A stretch of 64,000 nt of DNA from NCBI GenBank assembly GCA_946546945.1, contig CAMNOU010000010.1, forward strand, positions 1 to 64,000, given 5' to 3'. How positions within the stretch are numbered: the stretch's first letter is position 1; every line of letters starts with the position of its first letter. Shown here piece after piece: positions 1 to 10,914 of this stretch. The notes below the pieces were generated by a model. That model saw only the letters and a program-made list of their open reading frames with translations. It was not told the origin of the DNA and did not search any database. Source of the DNA: an uncultured Lachnospiraceae bacterium (GTDB lineage Bacteria > Bacillota > Clostridia > Lachnospirales > Lachnospiraceae). The position numbers were made by a program, and so were the translations under genes.

Positions 1-2
1 TG

Positions 3-1343
3 ACGAAGCAGGATCAGAAAAAACAGGAGGAGGCAATGGACACCGGAAAAGAAGAACAGAGCATATCTGTCCCGGAAAGAGTGCGTGTCCTTCTTACACA
101 GGACAACGGGGAGAACCCGTACCGGCATCATGTATACATAAAAGGAAGTTCCGGTTTGGATCTGCAGACGGAAGATCAGGAGTGGGAAGAACCGCCGGAA
201 AGGGTGATTGACTGTGCCCGGATTCTGGAAGAAAAGAACGTCGGTTTTCTGAAAGCGGCGGCATTGGAAAAGGGAGGCATCTGTCTCTGCGAAGAGGACG
301 GGAGCGCTGCATCATCCATCTATCCGGATACACTGGTCATTTATGAAGAAAACAGCCTCCTGTGGGTGGTCAATGAACTGGATATGCAGTCGTATCTGTG
401 CGGAGTCGTTCCCGGCGAAATGCCGGAAAGTTTTGAGGAGGAAGCGCTGAAGGCACAGGCGGTATGTGCGCGGACCTATGCCTGCAATCAGGCAGCAGGC
501 CCGTCCTTTGAAGAATATCATGCAGATCTTACCGATACCACTGCAAGCCAGGTCTATCTTCCTGAAAAGAAAAATGACAAATGTACCAGGGCCGTGTCGG
601 AAACAGCCGGCCGGATTTTGCTGAACGGGCACCGGCCGGCAGATGTTTATTATTATTCCACCTCCTGCGGCCTGACTTCGGGAATGGAGGTATGGAATAC
701 ACAGGACATTCCCTGGCTGCACCCGGTCAGCCTGCTGCGGGACCGGAAATGGCCGGATCCCGATCAGATGGACGAATTCCTGCGCGACCAGACCGTGGAG
801 GCCTTCGATTCGGAAAGCCGTTTCTTCCGATGGAGCGCAGTGACAGATCTTTCCGGAAAAGAAACGGCTGTGCGGGACGCCATACAGAAGGAAGGCGGAA
901 AAGATGCTGCCAGGTTATCGGTGTGCGGGCCGGACGGCAGGGCGGGAGCTGCTGTTTCCACGCTTTCAAAAATCCGTGACATCTCTGTTGACAAACGAGC
1001 TGGATCCGGCGCGGTTACCGATCTGGCCCTGGTTTTTGAGAACGGAATGGTGCATATTTATAATGAAAATGCGATCCGGACCATTCTCGGCGCAGCGATG
1101 ACAGAACTGAAGGATAAAAACGGGAACAGTGTGCATACTTTAAATATATTGCCGTCGGCATCTTTTTCTGTCGAGAAAAGCAGGGATGGAAGGATCCTGC
1201 TGTACGGCGGAGGTCTCGGGCACGGAATCGGGATGAGCCAGTACGGAGCAGATGGCATGGCAAAGCAGGGAATGACATGGGAGCAGATCCTGAAGACCTT
1301 TTTTCCGGAGCTTGACATTTCAGAAGAAAAAAAGGTATCCTAA
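3..1343 (+). CDS. SpoIID/LytB-domain protein, probably 5'-truncated by the window edge
   Basis: SpoIID-family protein; SpoIID itself is a lytic transglycosylase that removes peptidoglycan during spore engulfment. Numbering from the ATG at base 36, the core motif VVPGEMP lies at about residues 124-130, and E128 matches the family's catalytic Glu. It is followed by the helix with AQAVCARTYA, and the typical C-terminal GHGIGMSQYGA lies at 395-405. The ATG at 36 has an AGGAGG 5 bases upstream. However, the same frame is open back to the window edge and encodes a Lys/Gln-rich stretch, and the product from base 36 has no signal peptide or membrane anchor. I therefore suspect the true start, with an N-terminal membrane segment, lies outside the window. 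The family is clear; whether it acts in sporulation or general wall turnover is not shown. Confidence 0.8.
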   Translation, partial: TKQDQKKQEEAMDTGKEEQSISVPERVRVLLTQDNGENPYRHHVYIKGSSGLDLQTEDQEWEEPPERVIDCARILEEKNVGFLKAAALEKGGICLCEEDGSAASSIYPDTLVIYEENSLLWVVNELDMQSYLCGVVPGEMPESFEEEALKAQAVCARTYACNQAAGPSFEEYHADLTDTTASQVYLPEKKNDKCTRAVSETAGRILLNGHRPADVYYYSTSCGLTSGMEVWNTQDIPWLHPVSLLRDRKWPDPDQMDEFLRDQTVEAFDSESRFFRWSAVTDLSGKETAVRDAIQKEGGKDAARLSVCGPDGRAGAAVSTLSKIRDISVDKRAGSGAVTDLALVFENGMVHIYNENAIRTILGAAMTELKDKNGNSVHTLNILPSASFSVEKSRDGRILLYGGGLGHGIGMSQYGADGMAKQGMTWEQILKTFFPELDISEEKKVS

Positions 1344-1366
1344 GAAAATCTTAAGGCAAAAAGCAG

Positions 1367-1395
1367 TTGCTGATTCTGAAAAAACATGATATGGT
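1367..1395 (+). promoter_or_regulatory. candidate sigma-A promoter of the YihY/BrkB gene
   Basis: TTGCTG and TATGGT are separated by 17 bases, about 30 bases upstream of the gene's GTG start. The match to consensus is moderate and no other promoter-like site is visible in this gap. Confidence 0.4.
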
Positions 1396-1428
1396 ATCAA
1401 GACGTAAATATGAACCGGGGAGAAGGCT

Positions 1429-2289
1429 GTGAAACAGATAGCGTACTACTTTACCAGAAAAATAAAAAAGGACAATATCGGAGCTTATGCGGCACAGGCA
1501 GCGCTGTTTTTTATCATGTCTGTGATTCCTTTTTTGCTAGTCCTTTTGTCTCTTCTGCGCTTTACCCCCGTCTCGGAGAGCATGGTGCTGTCTGCGATCG
1601 AACTGATCAGTCCCGGATATGTTTCCTCTACGGTGATATCTGTTGTGGATGAAGTTTACCACAATTCGGGCGGTATTCTTCTGGTTTCCCTTATTTTTGC
1701 GGTCTACTCGGCCGCGAAGACCATTCAGAGCCTGCGCTATGGACTGAATATCGTTTATGAGATCGATGAGACCCGCAACTGGTTTATCCTTCGTTTCCGG
1801 GCCATGCTGGAGACCTTTGCCCTGATTGTTGCGATTCTGCTTCTCATGCTTCTTCTGATGTTCGGACAGCAGATCCAGAGTGTGCTGGTGCAGTATGCAC
1901 CGATCGTATCTGTTATTACAGCAACGATCCTGAAACTGCGTTTTCTCATCCTGTTCTTTGTGCTGATCGGGATTTTCATGGCTATTTATAAAGTGCTTCC
2001 GAACCGGAAGGCCACCTTCCGCAGCCAGCTCGTGGGAGCGGTCGGCTGCTCCGCGGCCTGGTATGTCTTTACCTTTGGCGTATCGATCTATGTCAATTAT
2101 TTTCATGGCTTTTCTCTGTACGGAAGTCTGACTTCCCTGGTACTGATGATGTTCTGGCTGTATTTCGCCATGTATATCTTTCTGGTGTGCGGGGAGATCA
2201 ATAACGCCTTCGAGATGATTCTGATCGAGCTGAAGCTTGATTTCAAGATGAGAAAACAGGAAAAACAGCGGAAACGCAGGCAAAAATAG
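1429..2289 (+). CDS. YihY/BrkB-family (virulence factor BrkB) membrane protein
   Basis: Integral membrane protein of 286 residues with about six hydrophobic segments (roughly residues 20-45, 85-100, 125-150, 165-190, 200-225, 232-260). The last is the family hallmark with YGSLTSLVLMMFWLYF followed by an acidic GEIN. The C-terminus is highly basic (KQEKQRKRRQK), as expected for a cytoplasmic tail. The start is GTG with a purine-rich GGGGAGAAGG upstream. Family members were once called ribonuclease BN, but that assignment was withdrawn. The transport or other function is unknown, so only the family is claimed. It stands alone, with its own weak promoter and a new promoter following it. Confidence 0.85.
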   Translation: MKQIAYYFTRKIKKDNIGAYAAQAALFFIMSVIPFLLVLLSLLRFTPVSESMVLSAIELISPGYVSSTVISVVDEVYHNSGGILLVSLIFAVYSAAKTIQSLRYGLNIVYEIDETRNWFILRFRAMLETFALIVAILLLMLLLMFGQQIQSVLVQYAPIVSVITATILKLRFLILFFVLIGIFMAIYKVLPNRKATFRSQLVGAVGCSAAWYVFTFGVSIYVNYFHGFSLYGSLTSLVLMMFWLYFAMYIFLVCGEINNAFEMILIELKLDFKMRKQEKQRKRRQK

Positions 2290-2291
2290 GC

Positions 2292-2320
2292 TTGCAGTTT
2301 TGGAATGGCTGTGTTAAAAT
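2292..2320 (+). promoter_or_regulatory. promoter of the pheST T-box transcript
   Basis: TTGCAG and TAAAAT are separated by exactly 17 bases, directly after the YihY gene and upstream of the T-box leader. Confidence 0.6.
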
Positions 2321-2339
2321 ACTCTGGAATTTCATCTTT

Positions 2340-2606
2340 TGATAAGAAAATATTTAAAAAGGCTGAGAAGATGTCAGTAGGCAGTTTTTCGGATTACAGA
2401 GAGGGCATGTGCTGCGCTGAGAGCATGCTTAAGGAAAGAAATCTGCTGAATTTCCCATCGGAGCTGCCGGAGTGAACGTTTCAGTAAGTCCGGACGTCGC
2501 CATGCACGTTACGCATAAAGAGTGTCTGACCACAGGTCGGGAATTTGGGTGGTACCGCGGATTTTTTAACTCCGTCCCTTTGTCGAGGGATGGAGTTTTT
2601 TTAATG
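2340..2606 (+). promoter_or_regulatory. T-box riboswitch (tRNA-Phe sensing) with leader terminator
   Basis: The leader carries the hallmark T-box sequence GGGTGGTACCGCGG at 2547-2560, whose bulge reads the uncharged tRNA 3' end. A Stem I with an AGAGAGG element near 2398 has the specifier region CTGAATTTCC, with UUC (Phe) at 2452-2454. It is followed by a terminator helix, AACTCCGTCCCT pairing with AGGGATGGAGTT and then a T run (about 2568-2604). Known T-boxes of this layout lift termination when the cognate tRNA is uncharged. The Phe specifier agrees with the pheS-pheT genes downstream. Stem I boundaries are approximate. Confidence 0.93.
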
Positions 2607-2643
2607 TCACAGGACGATGATACATGAAGAAAGGGGAGATACC

Positions 2644-3663
2644 GTGAAAGAGAAATTAAGACAGATCAGAGAACTGGCGATGGAAAAGATTGCGCAGTCT
2701 GAAGAACTTCAGCAGTTAAACGATGTGAGAGTGGCTTTCCTCGGGAAGAAGGGAGAGCTGACTGCTGTATTAAAGGGGATGAAAAATGTGAGCCCCGAGG
2801 AGCGTCCGATGGTCGGACAGATGGTGAACGAGACACGTGTCATTATCGAAGAAAAGCTGGAAGAGACCAGAAAGAAGATGGAAGCGCTTGCCATGGAGCG
2901 CAGATTGCAGAAAGAGGTCATTGACGTGACGCTTCCGGCCAGAAAGAACAAGGTAGGCCACAGTCATCCGAATACCATTGCCTTAGAGGAAGTGGAGCGT
3001 ATTTTTGTCGGGATGGGCTATGAAGTGGTCGAGGGACCGGAAGTAGAATATGATTACTATAATTTTGAGGCGCTGAACATCCCGGCGAATCACCCGGCGA
3101 AGGATGAGCAGGATACCTTTTATATCAATAATAAAATCGTGCTCCGTACCCAGACTTCTCCGGTGCAGGCCCGTGTGATGGAAAAGGGCAAACTCCCGAT
3201 CCGCATGATTGCGCCCGGCAGAGTTTTCCGCTCCGACGAGGTAGATGCGACCCATTCTCCTTCCTTCCATCAGATCGAGGGCCTGGTAATCGACAAGAAT
3301 ATCACTTTTGCGGATCTGAAAGGAACGCTGGAAGAATTTGCCAGAGAAATGTTCGGACCGGAGACAAAAGTAAAATTCCGGCCGCATCACTTTCCGTTTA
3401 CAGAACCGAGCGCGGAAGTGGACGTGACCTGCTTCAAGTGCGGCGGAAAAGGCTGCCGTTTCTGTAAAGGAGAAGGCTGGATCGAGATCCTCGGCTGCGG
3501 TATGGTACACCCGCATGTGCTGGAAATGAGCGGCATCGATCCGAAAGAATACTCAGGGTTCGCTTTTGGCGTGGGCCTGGAGAGAATTGCCCTGTTGAAA
3601 TATGAGATTGACGATATGCGTCTGCTCTATGAGAACGATGAACGTTTCTTAAGCCAGTTCTAA
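2644..3663 (+). CDS. pheS: Phenylalanine--tRNA ligase alpha subunit
   Basis: Catalytic subunit of the alpha2-beta2 enzyme that charges tRNA-Phe in the cytoplasm. The first ~85 residues form the tRNA-binding coiled coil. Class II motif 2 ([20 protein letters not shown]) and motif 3 ([10 protein letters not shown]) are present. A CxxCxxxxCxxC insert ([12 protein letters not shown]) precedes motif 3, as in other clostridial PheS. I use the GTG at 2644 (339 residues, the usual length) because AAAGGGGAG sits just upstream and the product starts [10 protein letters not shown], as in homologs. An ATG 27 bases earlier is in frame but has no ribosome site. Expression is under the Phe T-box; pheT follows after 14 bases. 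Confidence 0.97.
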   Translation: MKEKLRQIRELAMEKIAQSEELQQLNDVRVAFLGKKGELTAVLKGMKNVSPEERPMVGQMVNETRVIIEEKLEETRKKMEALAMERRLQKEVIDVTLPARKNKVGHSHPNTIALEEVERIFVGMGYEVVEGPEVEYDYYNFEALNIPANHPAKDEQDTFYINNKIVLRTQTSPVQARVMEKGKLPIRMIAPGRVFRSDEVDATHSPSFHQIEGLVIDKNITFADLKGTLEEFAREMFGPETKVKFRPHHFPFTEPSAEVDVTCFKCGGKGCRFCKGEGWIEILGCGMVHPHVLEMSGIDPKEYSGFAFGVGLERIALLKYEIDDMRLLYENDERFLSQF

Positions 3664-3677
3664 AGGAGGAAAATACG

Positions 3678-6095
3678 ATGACAACATCTTTAAATTGGAT
3701 AAAAGCCTATGTGCCGGAGCTCGATGTGACACCGCAGGAATATATGGATGCGATGACACTCTCGGGATCCAAAGTAGAAGGATATAAGGAACTGGACGCT
3801 GATCTGGAAAAAATTGTGATCGGTCATGTCCTTTCTGTAGAGAAACATCCGGACGCGGACAAACTGGTTGTCTGCCAGGTGGATGTGGGAACCGGGACGG
3901 TTCAGATCGTGACCGGAGCTCCCAATGTTTTTGAGGGAGCAAAAGTGATTGTGGTGCTGGACGGAGGACGTGTCGCGGGCACCCATGCGGATGGGAAAAC
4001 CATTCCCGGAGGCGTTAAGATAAAAGCCGGAAAACTGCGCGGTGTGGAATCCTATGGAATGATGTGTTCCATCGAGGAACTGGGATCCACGACACAGATG
4101 TATCCGGATGCCGATCCGGACGGCCTGTATATCCTGCCGGAGGACGCGCCGGTCGGAGAAAGTGCTGTTTCCTATCTGGGACTGGATGACGTTGTTGTAG
4201 AATACGAGATCACCTCCAACAGGGTAGATTGTTTTTCCGTGCTCGGGATTGCCAGAGAAGCGGCAGCCACGTTCCATAAAGAATTTGTCCCGCCGGTAGT
4301 AAAAGAGACCGGAGACAGCGGGGATGTGCATGATTATATCAAAGTGACCGTAGAAAACCCGGAGCTTTGCGCCCGTTACACGGCGAGAGTAGTAAAAAAT
4401 ATCCGCATTGCGCCTTCGCCGAAATGGATGCAGCACAGACTGGCTTCGCACGGCATCCGGCCGATCAACAATATCGTTGATATCACCAATTATGTGATGG
4501 AAGAGTTCGGACAGCCCATGCATGCCTATGACCTGGATACGATTGCGGGCAGAGAAATCCGTGTGCGCCGCGCAAAAAACGGCGAGAAATTTGTGACGCT
4601 GGACGGCCAGGAGCGTGTGCTGGATGACAGCATCCTGATGATCTGTGACGCGGAAAAACCGGTCGGACTGGCAGGAATCATGGGAGGCGAGAACTCCATG
4701 ATCACAGATGATGTAAAGACCATGCTGTTCGAGGCTGCCTGCTTTGACGGTACCAATATCCGCCTTTCCAGCAAAAAGGTCGGACTCCGCACAGATGCTT
4801 CCTCCAAGTTTGAGAAGGGGCTGGATCCGAACAATGCGATGGAGGCCATGAACCGCGCCTGCCAGCTGATCGAGGAGCTGGGAGCCGGAGAAGTGGTCGG
4901 AGGAGCTGTGGATGTCTATGACAGACCTATGAACGGACACAGAATTCCTTTTGATCCGGACTGGATCAACGGTATGCTGGGGACGCAGATCCCGGAAGAG
5001 ACCATGCTGGGATATTTCGAGAAGATCAGCCTCGGATTTGATCCCGATACCAGAGAAGTGATCGCACCCTCCTGGAGACAGGATCTGCTGCGGGACGCGG
5101 ATATTGCCGAGGAAGTGGCCAGATTCTATGGATATGACAACATTCCGACGACACTGCCTCACGCATCAACGGTCGGAAAGATTTCCAAAAAGTTAAGGAT
5201 TGAACAGATCGCCAGGGAGGTCGCTCAGTTTTGCGGTTTCTCTCAGGGAATGACCTATTCCTTCGAAAGTCCGAAGGTATTTGACCGTCTTCTGATTCCG
5301 GAAGACAGTGAACTGAGAAAAACGGTGGTCATTTCCAATCCGCTTGGAGAAGACTTCAGCATTATGCGGACCGTTCCGCTCAATGGCATGCTGACATCGC
5401 TTGCCACAAACTATAACCGCAGAAACAAAAATGTCCGTCTCTATGAGCTGGGGAACATTTATCTGCCGAAACAGGTTCCGGTCACGGAGCTTCCGGAGGA
5501 GCGCATGCAGTTTACGCTGGGCTTCTACGGGGAAGGAGACTTCTTTACCATGAAAGGAGTCGTAGAAGAGTTCCTGTCCCAGGCCGGGATCGCACAGAAA
5601 CCATCCTATGATTCCGCTGCAGACCTTCCGTTCATGCATCCGGGAAGAAAAGCGCAGATCCTCAGTGACGGCACCGCGGTCGGCTATCTCGGTGAGATTC
5701 ATCCGAAGGTTTCTTCCGACTATGGCATAAAAGAGCGTGTCTATGTGGCTGTGATCGACATGCCGCAGATCGTATCCCGCGCTTCCTTTGACCATAAATA
5801 TGAGGAAATAGCCAGATATCCGGCGGTCACCAGAGATCTTTCCATGGTTGTGCCTGTATCCGTGCTGGCCGGTGAGATTGAAGCCGTATTCAGACAGCGT
5901 GGCGGGAAAATGCTTGAGTCCTGTAATCTGTTCGACATCTACGAAGGATCGCAGATCAAAAGCGGATATAAATCACTCGCTTACAAACTGACCTTCCGGC
6001 TGAAAGACCGCACGCTGGAAGAAAGCGACATCACGGCTGTGATGAAAAAAATCATGAATGGTCTGGACAGTATGGGTATCGAACTGCGTCAGTAG
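3678..6095 (+). CDS. pheT: Phenylalanine--tRNA ligase beta subunit
   Basis: Beta subunit (805 residues, normal long bacterial form) of PheRS. In order it has an EMAP/OB-type tRNA-binding domain (about 40-155), the B3/B4 editing domain that clears Tyr-tRNA-Phe, the B5 domain, a catalytically inactive synthetase-like core, and a C-terminal anticodon-binding FDX-ACB domain (about 712-805, containing YPAVTRDLSMVVP). It begins at ATG after AAAGGAGG and is co-transcribed with pheS under T-box control. No defects are seen. Confidence 0.97.
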   Translation: MTTSLNWIKAYVPELDVTPQEYMDAMTLSGSKVEGYKELDADLEKIVIGHVLSVEKHPDADKLVVCQVDVGTGTVQIVTGAPNVFEGAKVIVVLDGGRVAGTHADGKTIPGGVKIKAGKLRGVESYGMMCSIEELGSTTQMYPDADPDGLYILPEDAPVGESAVSYLGLDDVVVEYEITSNRVDCFSVLGIAREAAATFHKEFVPPVVKETGDSGDVHDYIKVTVENPELCARYTARVVKNIRIAPSPKWMQHRLASHGIRPINNIVDITNYVMEEFGQPMHAYDLDTIAGREIRVRRAKNGEKFVTLDGQERVLDDSILMICDAEKPVGLAGIMGGENSMITDDVKTMLFEAACFDGTNIRLSSKKVGLRTDASSKFEKGLDPNNAMEAMNRACQLIEELGAGEVVGGAVDVYDRPMNGHRIPFDPDWINGMLGTQIPEETMLGYFEKISLGFDPDTREVIAPSWRQDLLRDADIAEEVARFYGYDNIPTTLPHASTVGKISKKLRIEQIAREVAQFCGFSQGMTYSFESPKVFDRLLIPEDSELRKTVVISNPLGEDFSIMRTVPLNGMLTSLATNYNRRNKNVRLYELGNIYLPKQVPVTELPEERMQFTLGFYGEGDFFTMKGVVEEFLSQAGIAQKPSYDSAADLPFMHPGRKAQILSDGTAVGYLGEIHPKVSSDYGIKERVYVAVIDMPQIVSRASFDHKYEEIARYPAVTRDLSMVVPVSVLAGEIEAVFRQRGGKMLESCNLFDIYEGSQIKSGYKSLAYKLTFRLKDRTLEESDITAVMKKIMNGLDSMGIELRQ

Positions 6096-6104
6096 GAGCA
6101 TAGA

Positions 6105-7142
6105 ATGAAAACAAGTGATTTTTACTTTGAACTTCCGCCGGAGCAGATTGCACAGGATCCGCTGGAGGACCGTTCCTCCTCCAGACTTCTTGTGCTGGAT
6201 AAAACGACGGGAGAATATGAACACAGAGTCTTTCGCGACATCACCGGCTATCTGAGACCGGGCGACTGTCTGGTCCTGAACAATACAAAGGTGATTCCGG
6301 CCAGACTCTTCGGAGTTCGCGAAGGGACAGGGGCTCAGATTGAGATCCTTCTTTTAAAACGGCAGGAGAACGATATCTGGGAGACACTGGTAAAGCCCGG
6401 GAAAAAAGCAAGGCCTGGAACGAAGATCTCCTTCGGAGATGGTCTGCTGACCGGCGAAGTACTGGATATTGTGGAAGATGGCAACCGCCTGATCCGTTTT
6501 TCCTATGAGGGAATCTTTGAAGAGATTCTGGATCAGCTCGGACAGATGCCCCTTCCGCCTTATATCACGCACAAACTGAAGGACAAAAACCGCTATCAGA
6601 CCGTCTATGCAAAATATGACGGTTCCGCGGCGGCGCCGACGGCAGGTCTGCATTTTACACCGGAACTTCTTCGCGAAGTTCAGGAACAGGGCGTAGAAAT
6701 CGCCGAGGTGACGCTTCATGTCGGGCTCGGAACCTTCCGCCCGGTCAAGGTAGAAAATGTCCTCGAGCATCACATGCATTCCGAGTATTATGAAATTACC
6801 GCAGAGGCGGCGCAGAAGATCAACCGGACAAAGGAAAACGGCGGCAGGGTCATCTGCGTGGGAACCACAAGCTGCCGGACGATTGAGTCGGCGGCAGATG
6901 AACAGGGACACATCAGGCCGTGCAGCGGCTGGACCGATATCTTTATCTATCCGGGATATCGCTTTAAAGTGCTGGATTGTCTGATCACCAACTTCCATTT
7001 GCCGGAATCCACCCTGCTGATGCTGGTTTCCGCTCTGGCAGGAAAAGAACATATCCTGGCTGCCTATGAGGAAGCGGTGCGCCAGGGATACCGGTTCTTC
7101 TCTTTTGGCGATGCGATGTTCATTACAGATGGAAAGATATGA
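6105..7142 (+). CDS. queA: S-adenosylmethionine:tRNA ribosyltransferase-isomerase
   Basis: Transfers and isomerises the ribosyl group of SAM onto preQ1 at position 34 of tRNAs (Asp, Asn, His, Tyr), the penultimate queuosine step. The 345 residues match the family length. Signature stretches include [12 protein letters not shown] at the N-terminus, [13 protein letters not shown], and [14 protein letters not shown] with VGLGTFRPV in the middle. It sits 9 bases after pheT and overlaps the next gene by ATGA, so it is part of the pheST-queA-rsmF operon. No tgt gene lies in the window. Confidence 0.97.
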   Translation: MKTSDFYFELPPEQIAQDPLEDRSSSRLLVLDKTTGEYEHRVFRDITGYLRPGDCLVLNNTKVIPARLFGVREGTGAQIEILLLKRQENDIWETLVKPGKKARPGTKISFGDGLLTGEVLDIVEDGNRLIRFSYEGIFEEILDQLGQMPLPPYITHKLKDKNRYQTVYAKYDGSAAAPTAGLHFTPELLREVQEQGVEIAEVTLHVGLGTFRPVKVENVLEHHMHSEYYEITAEAAQKINRTKENGGRVICVGTTSCRTIESAADEQGHIRPCSGWTDIFIYPGYRFKVLDCLITNFHLPESTLLMLVSALAGKEHILAAYEEAVRQGYRFFSFGDAMFITDGKI

Positions 7143-8635
7143 TATTACCACAGGATTTTATTTTAAAAATGAAAGACCTTCTGGGTGACGAGTTTGACAG
7201 CTTCATCCGGGAGTATGAAAACAGCAATGATCAGGCCCTCCGGTTCAACCCTCTGAAGAAAGGATTCCAGACGGAAAGGGAAACGGATTACCTGTCGGCT
7301 CTTGGTATTGCAAAGCAGGCAGAACGTGACCCTGACCGGGAGGAATCGCCGCCGGAAGGGAAAGCCTCGCCCCGGAGGGTTCCCTGGGAAGAGCATGCCT
7401 GGTATTATGAAGAATCAGAATCGGTGCGGCCGGGGAGACATATGTTCCATGAGCTGGGACTCTATTATATTCAGGAGCCGAGCGCGATGTCCGCGGCCGC
7501 GCTTCTGGATCCGCGGCCGAAAGAGCGTGTGCTGGATCTGTGCGCGGCACCGGGAGGCAAGTCCGGACAGCTGGCATCCCGCATGCGGCAGGAGGGCGTG
7601 CTGGTCTGCAATGAGATCCATCCGCAGCGCTGCCGGATCCTTTCTTCAAATATTGAGAGAATGGGAATTGCCAATGCCATGGTCCTGAATGAAGATGCTC
7701 TGGCATTGCCCGAACGTTTTCCGGAGTATTTCGACAGGATCCTGACCGATGCGCCCTGTTCCGGCGAAGGAATGTTCCGGAAGAATCCGGAGGCTGTTAA
7801 AGAGTGGAGCAAAGATCATGTGATCATGTGCGCCGCGCGGCAGCAAAAGATTCTGGACGCGGCTGCCGGAATGCTGAAACAGGGGGGCACCCTCGTCTAC
7901 TCGACCTGTACTTTTTCTCCGGAAGAGAACGAACAGGTGATCAGCCGGTTCCTGCTGGAGCATAAGGATTTCTATATACCGGATGTGCGAAGTGAGTGGT
8001 TTGCGGCAGGACGGACCGACTGGGCAGACTCCGGAAAGGATCTGGACCGGACTTTCCGTCTGTGGCCTCACCGCCTGCATGGAGAGGGCCATTATGCAGC
8101 CGTTCTGAAAAAGAAAGCGGCGGAAGGAATGGTGACAGAGCCGGGCGCAAAAAAGAAGAAAAAATCCGGGAATACACAGGATCAGCCGGACCGTTCACAG
8201 AGAAAACTTCTGGATGAATTCCTGTCTGAGACAGTCTGTGAACAGACGGGGAAGTTCCTGACAGAGGGGCGTCTGCTCCTCTTCGGAGATCAGCTCTACC
8301 GACTGCCCGGGGAACTTGCCGGCCTGAACTTAAAAGGGATGAAGATCGAGCGCCCCGGCCTGGCGCTGGGGACCTTCCGGAAAAACAGATTCGAGCCTTC
8401 CCATGCCCTCGCACTGTGGCTGGGACGAGAGGAAGTCCGCATTTGTCTGGATCTGAAGCCGGAGGAGGAGGCAGCAAGAGCCTGGTTCAGGGGAGAAGCT
8501 CTAAATGCTCAGCTTCCGAGAGGATGGTGCCTGGTCTGCATAGACGGCTTCAGCGCCGGCTGGGGCAAATCAGATGGCAGAACAGTGAAAAACCATTATC
8601 CGAAAGGTCTTCGCAAACTGTTTGATAACTATTGA
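7139..8635 (+). CDS. RsmF/RsmB-type (NOL1/NOP2/Sun) rRNA cytosine-C5 methyltransferase
   Basis: SAM-dependent RNA m5C methyltransferase of 498 residues. The N-terminal part binds RNA. The Rossmann core has the SAM motif [14 protein letters not shown], followed by motif [12 protein letters not shown] and motif [12 protein letters not shown], which supply the two cysteines used in release and catalysis. A Lys-rich linker (AKKKKKS) leads to a C-terminal RsmF/PUA-like domain. The substrate is probably 16S rRNA as for RsmF, but the exact base is not deducible. The ATG overlaps the queA stop by 4 bases (ATGA), implying translational coupling. Confidence 0.9.
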   Translation: MILPQDFILKMKDLLGDEFDSFIREYENSNDQALRFNPLKKGFQTERETDYLSALGIAKQAERDPDREESPPEGKASPRRVPWEEHAWYYEESESVRPGRHMFHELGLYYIQEPSAMSAAALLDPRPKERVLDLCAAPGGKSGQLASRMRQEGVLVCNEIHPQRCRILSSNIERMGIANAMVLNEDALALPERFPEYFDRILTDAPCSGEGMFRKNPEAVKEWSKDHVIMCAARQQKILDAAAGMLKQGGTLVYSTCTFSPEENEQVISRFLLEHKDFYIPDVRSEWFAAGRTDWADSGKDLDRTFRLWPHRLHGEGHYAAVLKKKAAEGMVTEPGAKKKKKSGNTQDQPDRSQRKLLDEFLSETVCEQTGKFLTEGRLLLFGDQLYRLPGELAGLNLKGMKIERPGLALGTFRKNRFEPSHALALWLGREEVRICLDLKPEEEAARAWFRGEALNAQLPRGWCLVCIDGFSAGWGKSDGRTVKNHYPKGLRKLFDNY

Positions 8636-8660
8636 CAAAAAAAATAGATGTTGCTAGAAT
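8632..8660 (+). promoter_or_regulatory. promoter of ilvN-ilvC
   Basis: Consensus TTGACA, 17 bases, TAGAAT. The -35 overlaps the stop codon of the preceding methyltransferase gene. The ~90-base leader that follows contains a hairpin, CTTTTCC (8678-8684) with GGAAAAG (8695-8701), but no T run, so I do not call it an attenuator. Confidence 0.75.
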
Positions 8661-8751
8661 AAAGAAAGTTTTTAATCCTTTTCCGTGTTAAACTGGAAAA
8701 GTATTTGGGAGTCAAAGATCGGATCCTTAAGATAGCAGGGAGATATGTATC

Positions 8752-9252
8752 ATGAGAAGACAGGTTCTATCGCTGCTGGTCGAAAATACGGCCGGCGTAT
8801 TAAGTCACATTTCCGGGCTCTTCAGCCGCAGAGCATACAATATTGACAGCTTTTCGGCAGGTGTGACCACAGATCCGCGGATCACCCGGATCACGGTGGT
8901 GGCTACAGGCGATGAGCAGGTGCTCGAGCAGATCCAGAAGCAGCTGGCAAAGCTGGAGGATGTGATCGAGATCAAGGAACTGAAACCGGAATCTTCGGTC
9001 TGCCGCGAACTGATGCTGGTCAAGATCCGCGCGACCGATAAAGAGCGGCCTGCCATCTTATCCATCGCGAATATTTTCCGCGCCAAGATCATTGATGTCA
9101 GCTATGATTCGATGATCGTTGAGCTGACCGGACAGCAGAGCAAGCTGAAGGCATTCCTGGATCTGGTAAAGGATTATGACATTCTGGAACTGGCGAGGAC
9201 CGGTGAATCCGGCCTGAGCAGAGGATCCAAGGATGTTTATATATTAAAGTAA
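8752..9252 (+). CDS. ilvN: Acetolactate synthase regulatory (small) subunit
   Basis: Regulatory subunit that binds valine and stimulates the catalytic ALS subunit at the first common step of valine, leucine and isoleucine synthesis. The 166 residues hold an N-terminal ACT domain (LLVENTAGVLSHISGLFSRR, the typical effector-binding stretch) and the ALS_ss C-terminal domain (RELMLVKIRA, LTGQQSKLKAFLDLV). ATG follows a CAGGGAG site. The catalytic partner ilvB is not adjacent and not in the window, unlike the usual ilvBN order. ilvC follows after 30 bases. Confidence 0.95.
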   Translation: MRRQVLSLLVENTAGVLSHISGLFSRRAYNIDSFSAGVTTDPRITRITVVATGDEQVLEQIQKQLAKLEDVIEIKELKPESSVCRELMLVKIRATDKERPAILSIANIFRAKIIDVSYDSMIVELTGQQSKLKAFLDLVKDYDILELARTGESGLSRGSKDVYILK

Positions 9253-9267
9253 CATAATGATTTATAA

Positions 9268-10305
<1,038 letters not shown>

Positions 10306-10321
10306 GAATTGCAGAATGAAG

Positions 10322-10352
10322 AAAAAGCTGTCTGAAAATGACAGCTTTTTTT
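10322..10352 (+). terminator. rho-independent terminator after ilvC
   Basis: AAAAAGCTGTC pairs with GACAGCTTTTT around a 7-base loop and is followed by T residues. It separates the ilvNC unit from the leuDC genes. Confidence 0.9.
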
Positions 10353-10373
10353 ATAGAAATTTCATCCCCCTTA

Positions 10374-10382
10374 TGTTATACT
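10374..10382 (+). promoter_or_regulatory. extended -10 promoter for the leuDC-thrC genes
   Basis: TGTTATACT is an extended -10 (TG-N-TATACT) 45 bases before the first LeuD-type gene. No good -35 is visible, which is normal for extended -10 sites. Confidence 0.5.
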
Positions 10383-10426
10383 AAAACGAACTATCTAAGT
10401 AATTGTGCTTCAAGGAGGTTTTGAGA

Positions 10427-10897
10427 GTGGGTAAAGTATTCAGGTTTCATACCGATGTCGATACAGATCAGATTATTGCATCCCAGTATCTGCTGTTTCC
10501 GACTATTGATGAGATGAAGACACATACATTTGAGTCGCTGGACAGGGATTTTGCTTCCAAAGTCCGACCGGGCGATTTTGTTGTGGCGAATGAGAATTTC
10601 GGCTGCGGTTCATCGAGAGAGCAGGCTCCTTCTGTATTAAAGGCACTGGGCGTAAAAGCGGTAATCGCAAAATCCTTTGCCCGTATTTTTTACAGGAACG
10701 CGATCAATATAGGCCTTCCTGTTATTGTCAGCAAGGAACTCTATGATCATGTGCAGGACGGAGATGAGATGGAACTGTCTCTGACCGACGGAATCGCTGT
10801 ATGCAATGGGCAGGAGTTTGTTTGTACCAAGCTTCCTCCCTATATGCAGGGAATTTTGGATCAGGGAGGCCTGATCGCATCACTCAACAGAGAATAA
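10427..10897 (+). CDS. leuD: 3-isopropylmalate dehydratase-type small subunit (first copy)
   Basis: Swivelling small subunit of an aconitase-superfamily hydro-lyase; in leucine synthesis it interconverts 2- and 3-isopropylmalate. It is 156 residues from the GTG chosen here (AAGGAGG lies 8 bases upstream; an in-frame TTG 6 bases earlier is too close). The family signature [14 protein letters not shown] is intact. The substrate loop after DVDTDQII reads SQYLLFP, starting at Tyr21. It differs from the loop of the second copy downstream, so the two pairs may have different substrates. It is coupled to its large subunit 17 bases later. Confidence 0.9.
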   Translation: MGKVFRFHTDVDTDQIIASQYLLFPTIDEMKTHTFESLDRDFASKVRPGDFVVANENFGCGSSREQAPSVLKALGVKAVIAKSFARIFYRNAINIGLPVIVSKELYDHVQDGDEMELSLTDGIAVCNGQEFVCTKLPPYMQGILDQGGLIASLNRE

Positions 10898-10914
10898 TAA
10901 AAGGAGGCCCCCTT

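Noticed and set aside
1537-2283. 248-codon open frame on the - strand in the YihY gene
   Set aside because: The His/Gln-rich product is typical of antisense to a hydrophobic membrane protein.
3690-5162. 490-codon open frame on the - strand inside pheT
   Set aside because: It is antisense to a well-conserved gene, has no ribosome site or family motif, and its length reflects codon bias of the + strand gene.
8678-8701. hairpin in the ilvN leader as an attenuator or T-box
   Set aside because: There is no T run, no T-box sequence and no leader peptide rich in branched-chain codons.
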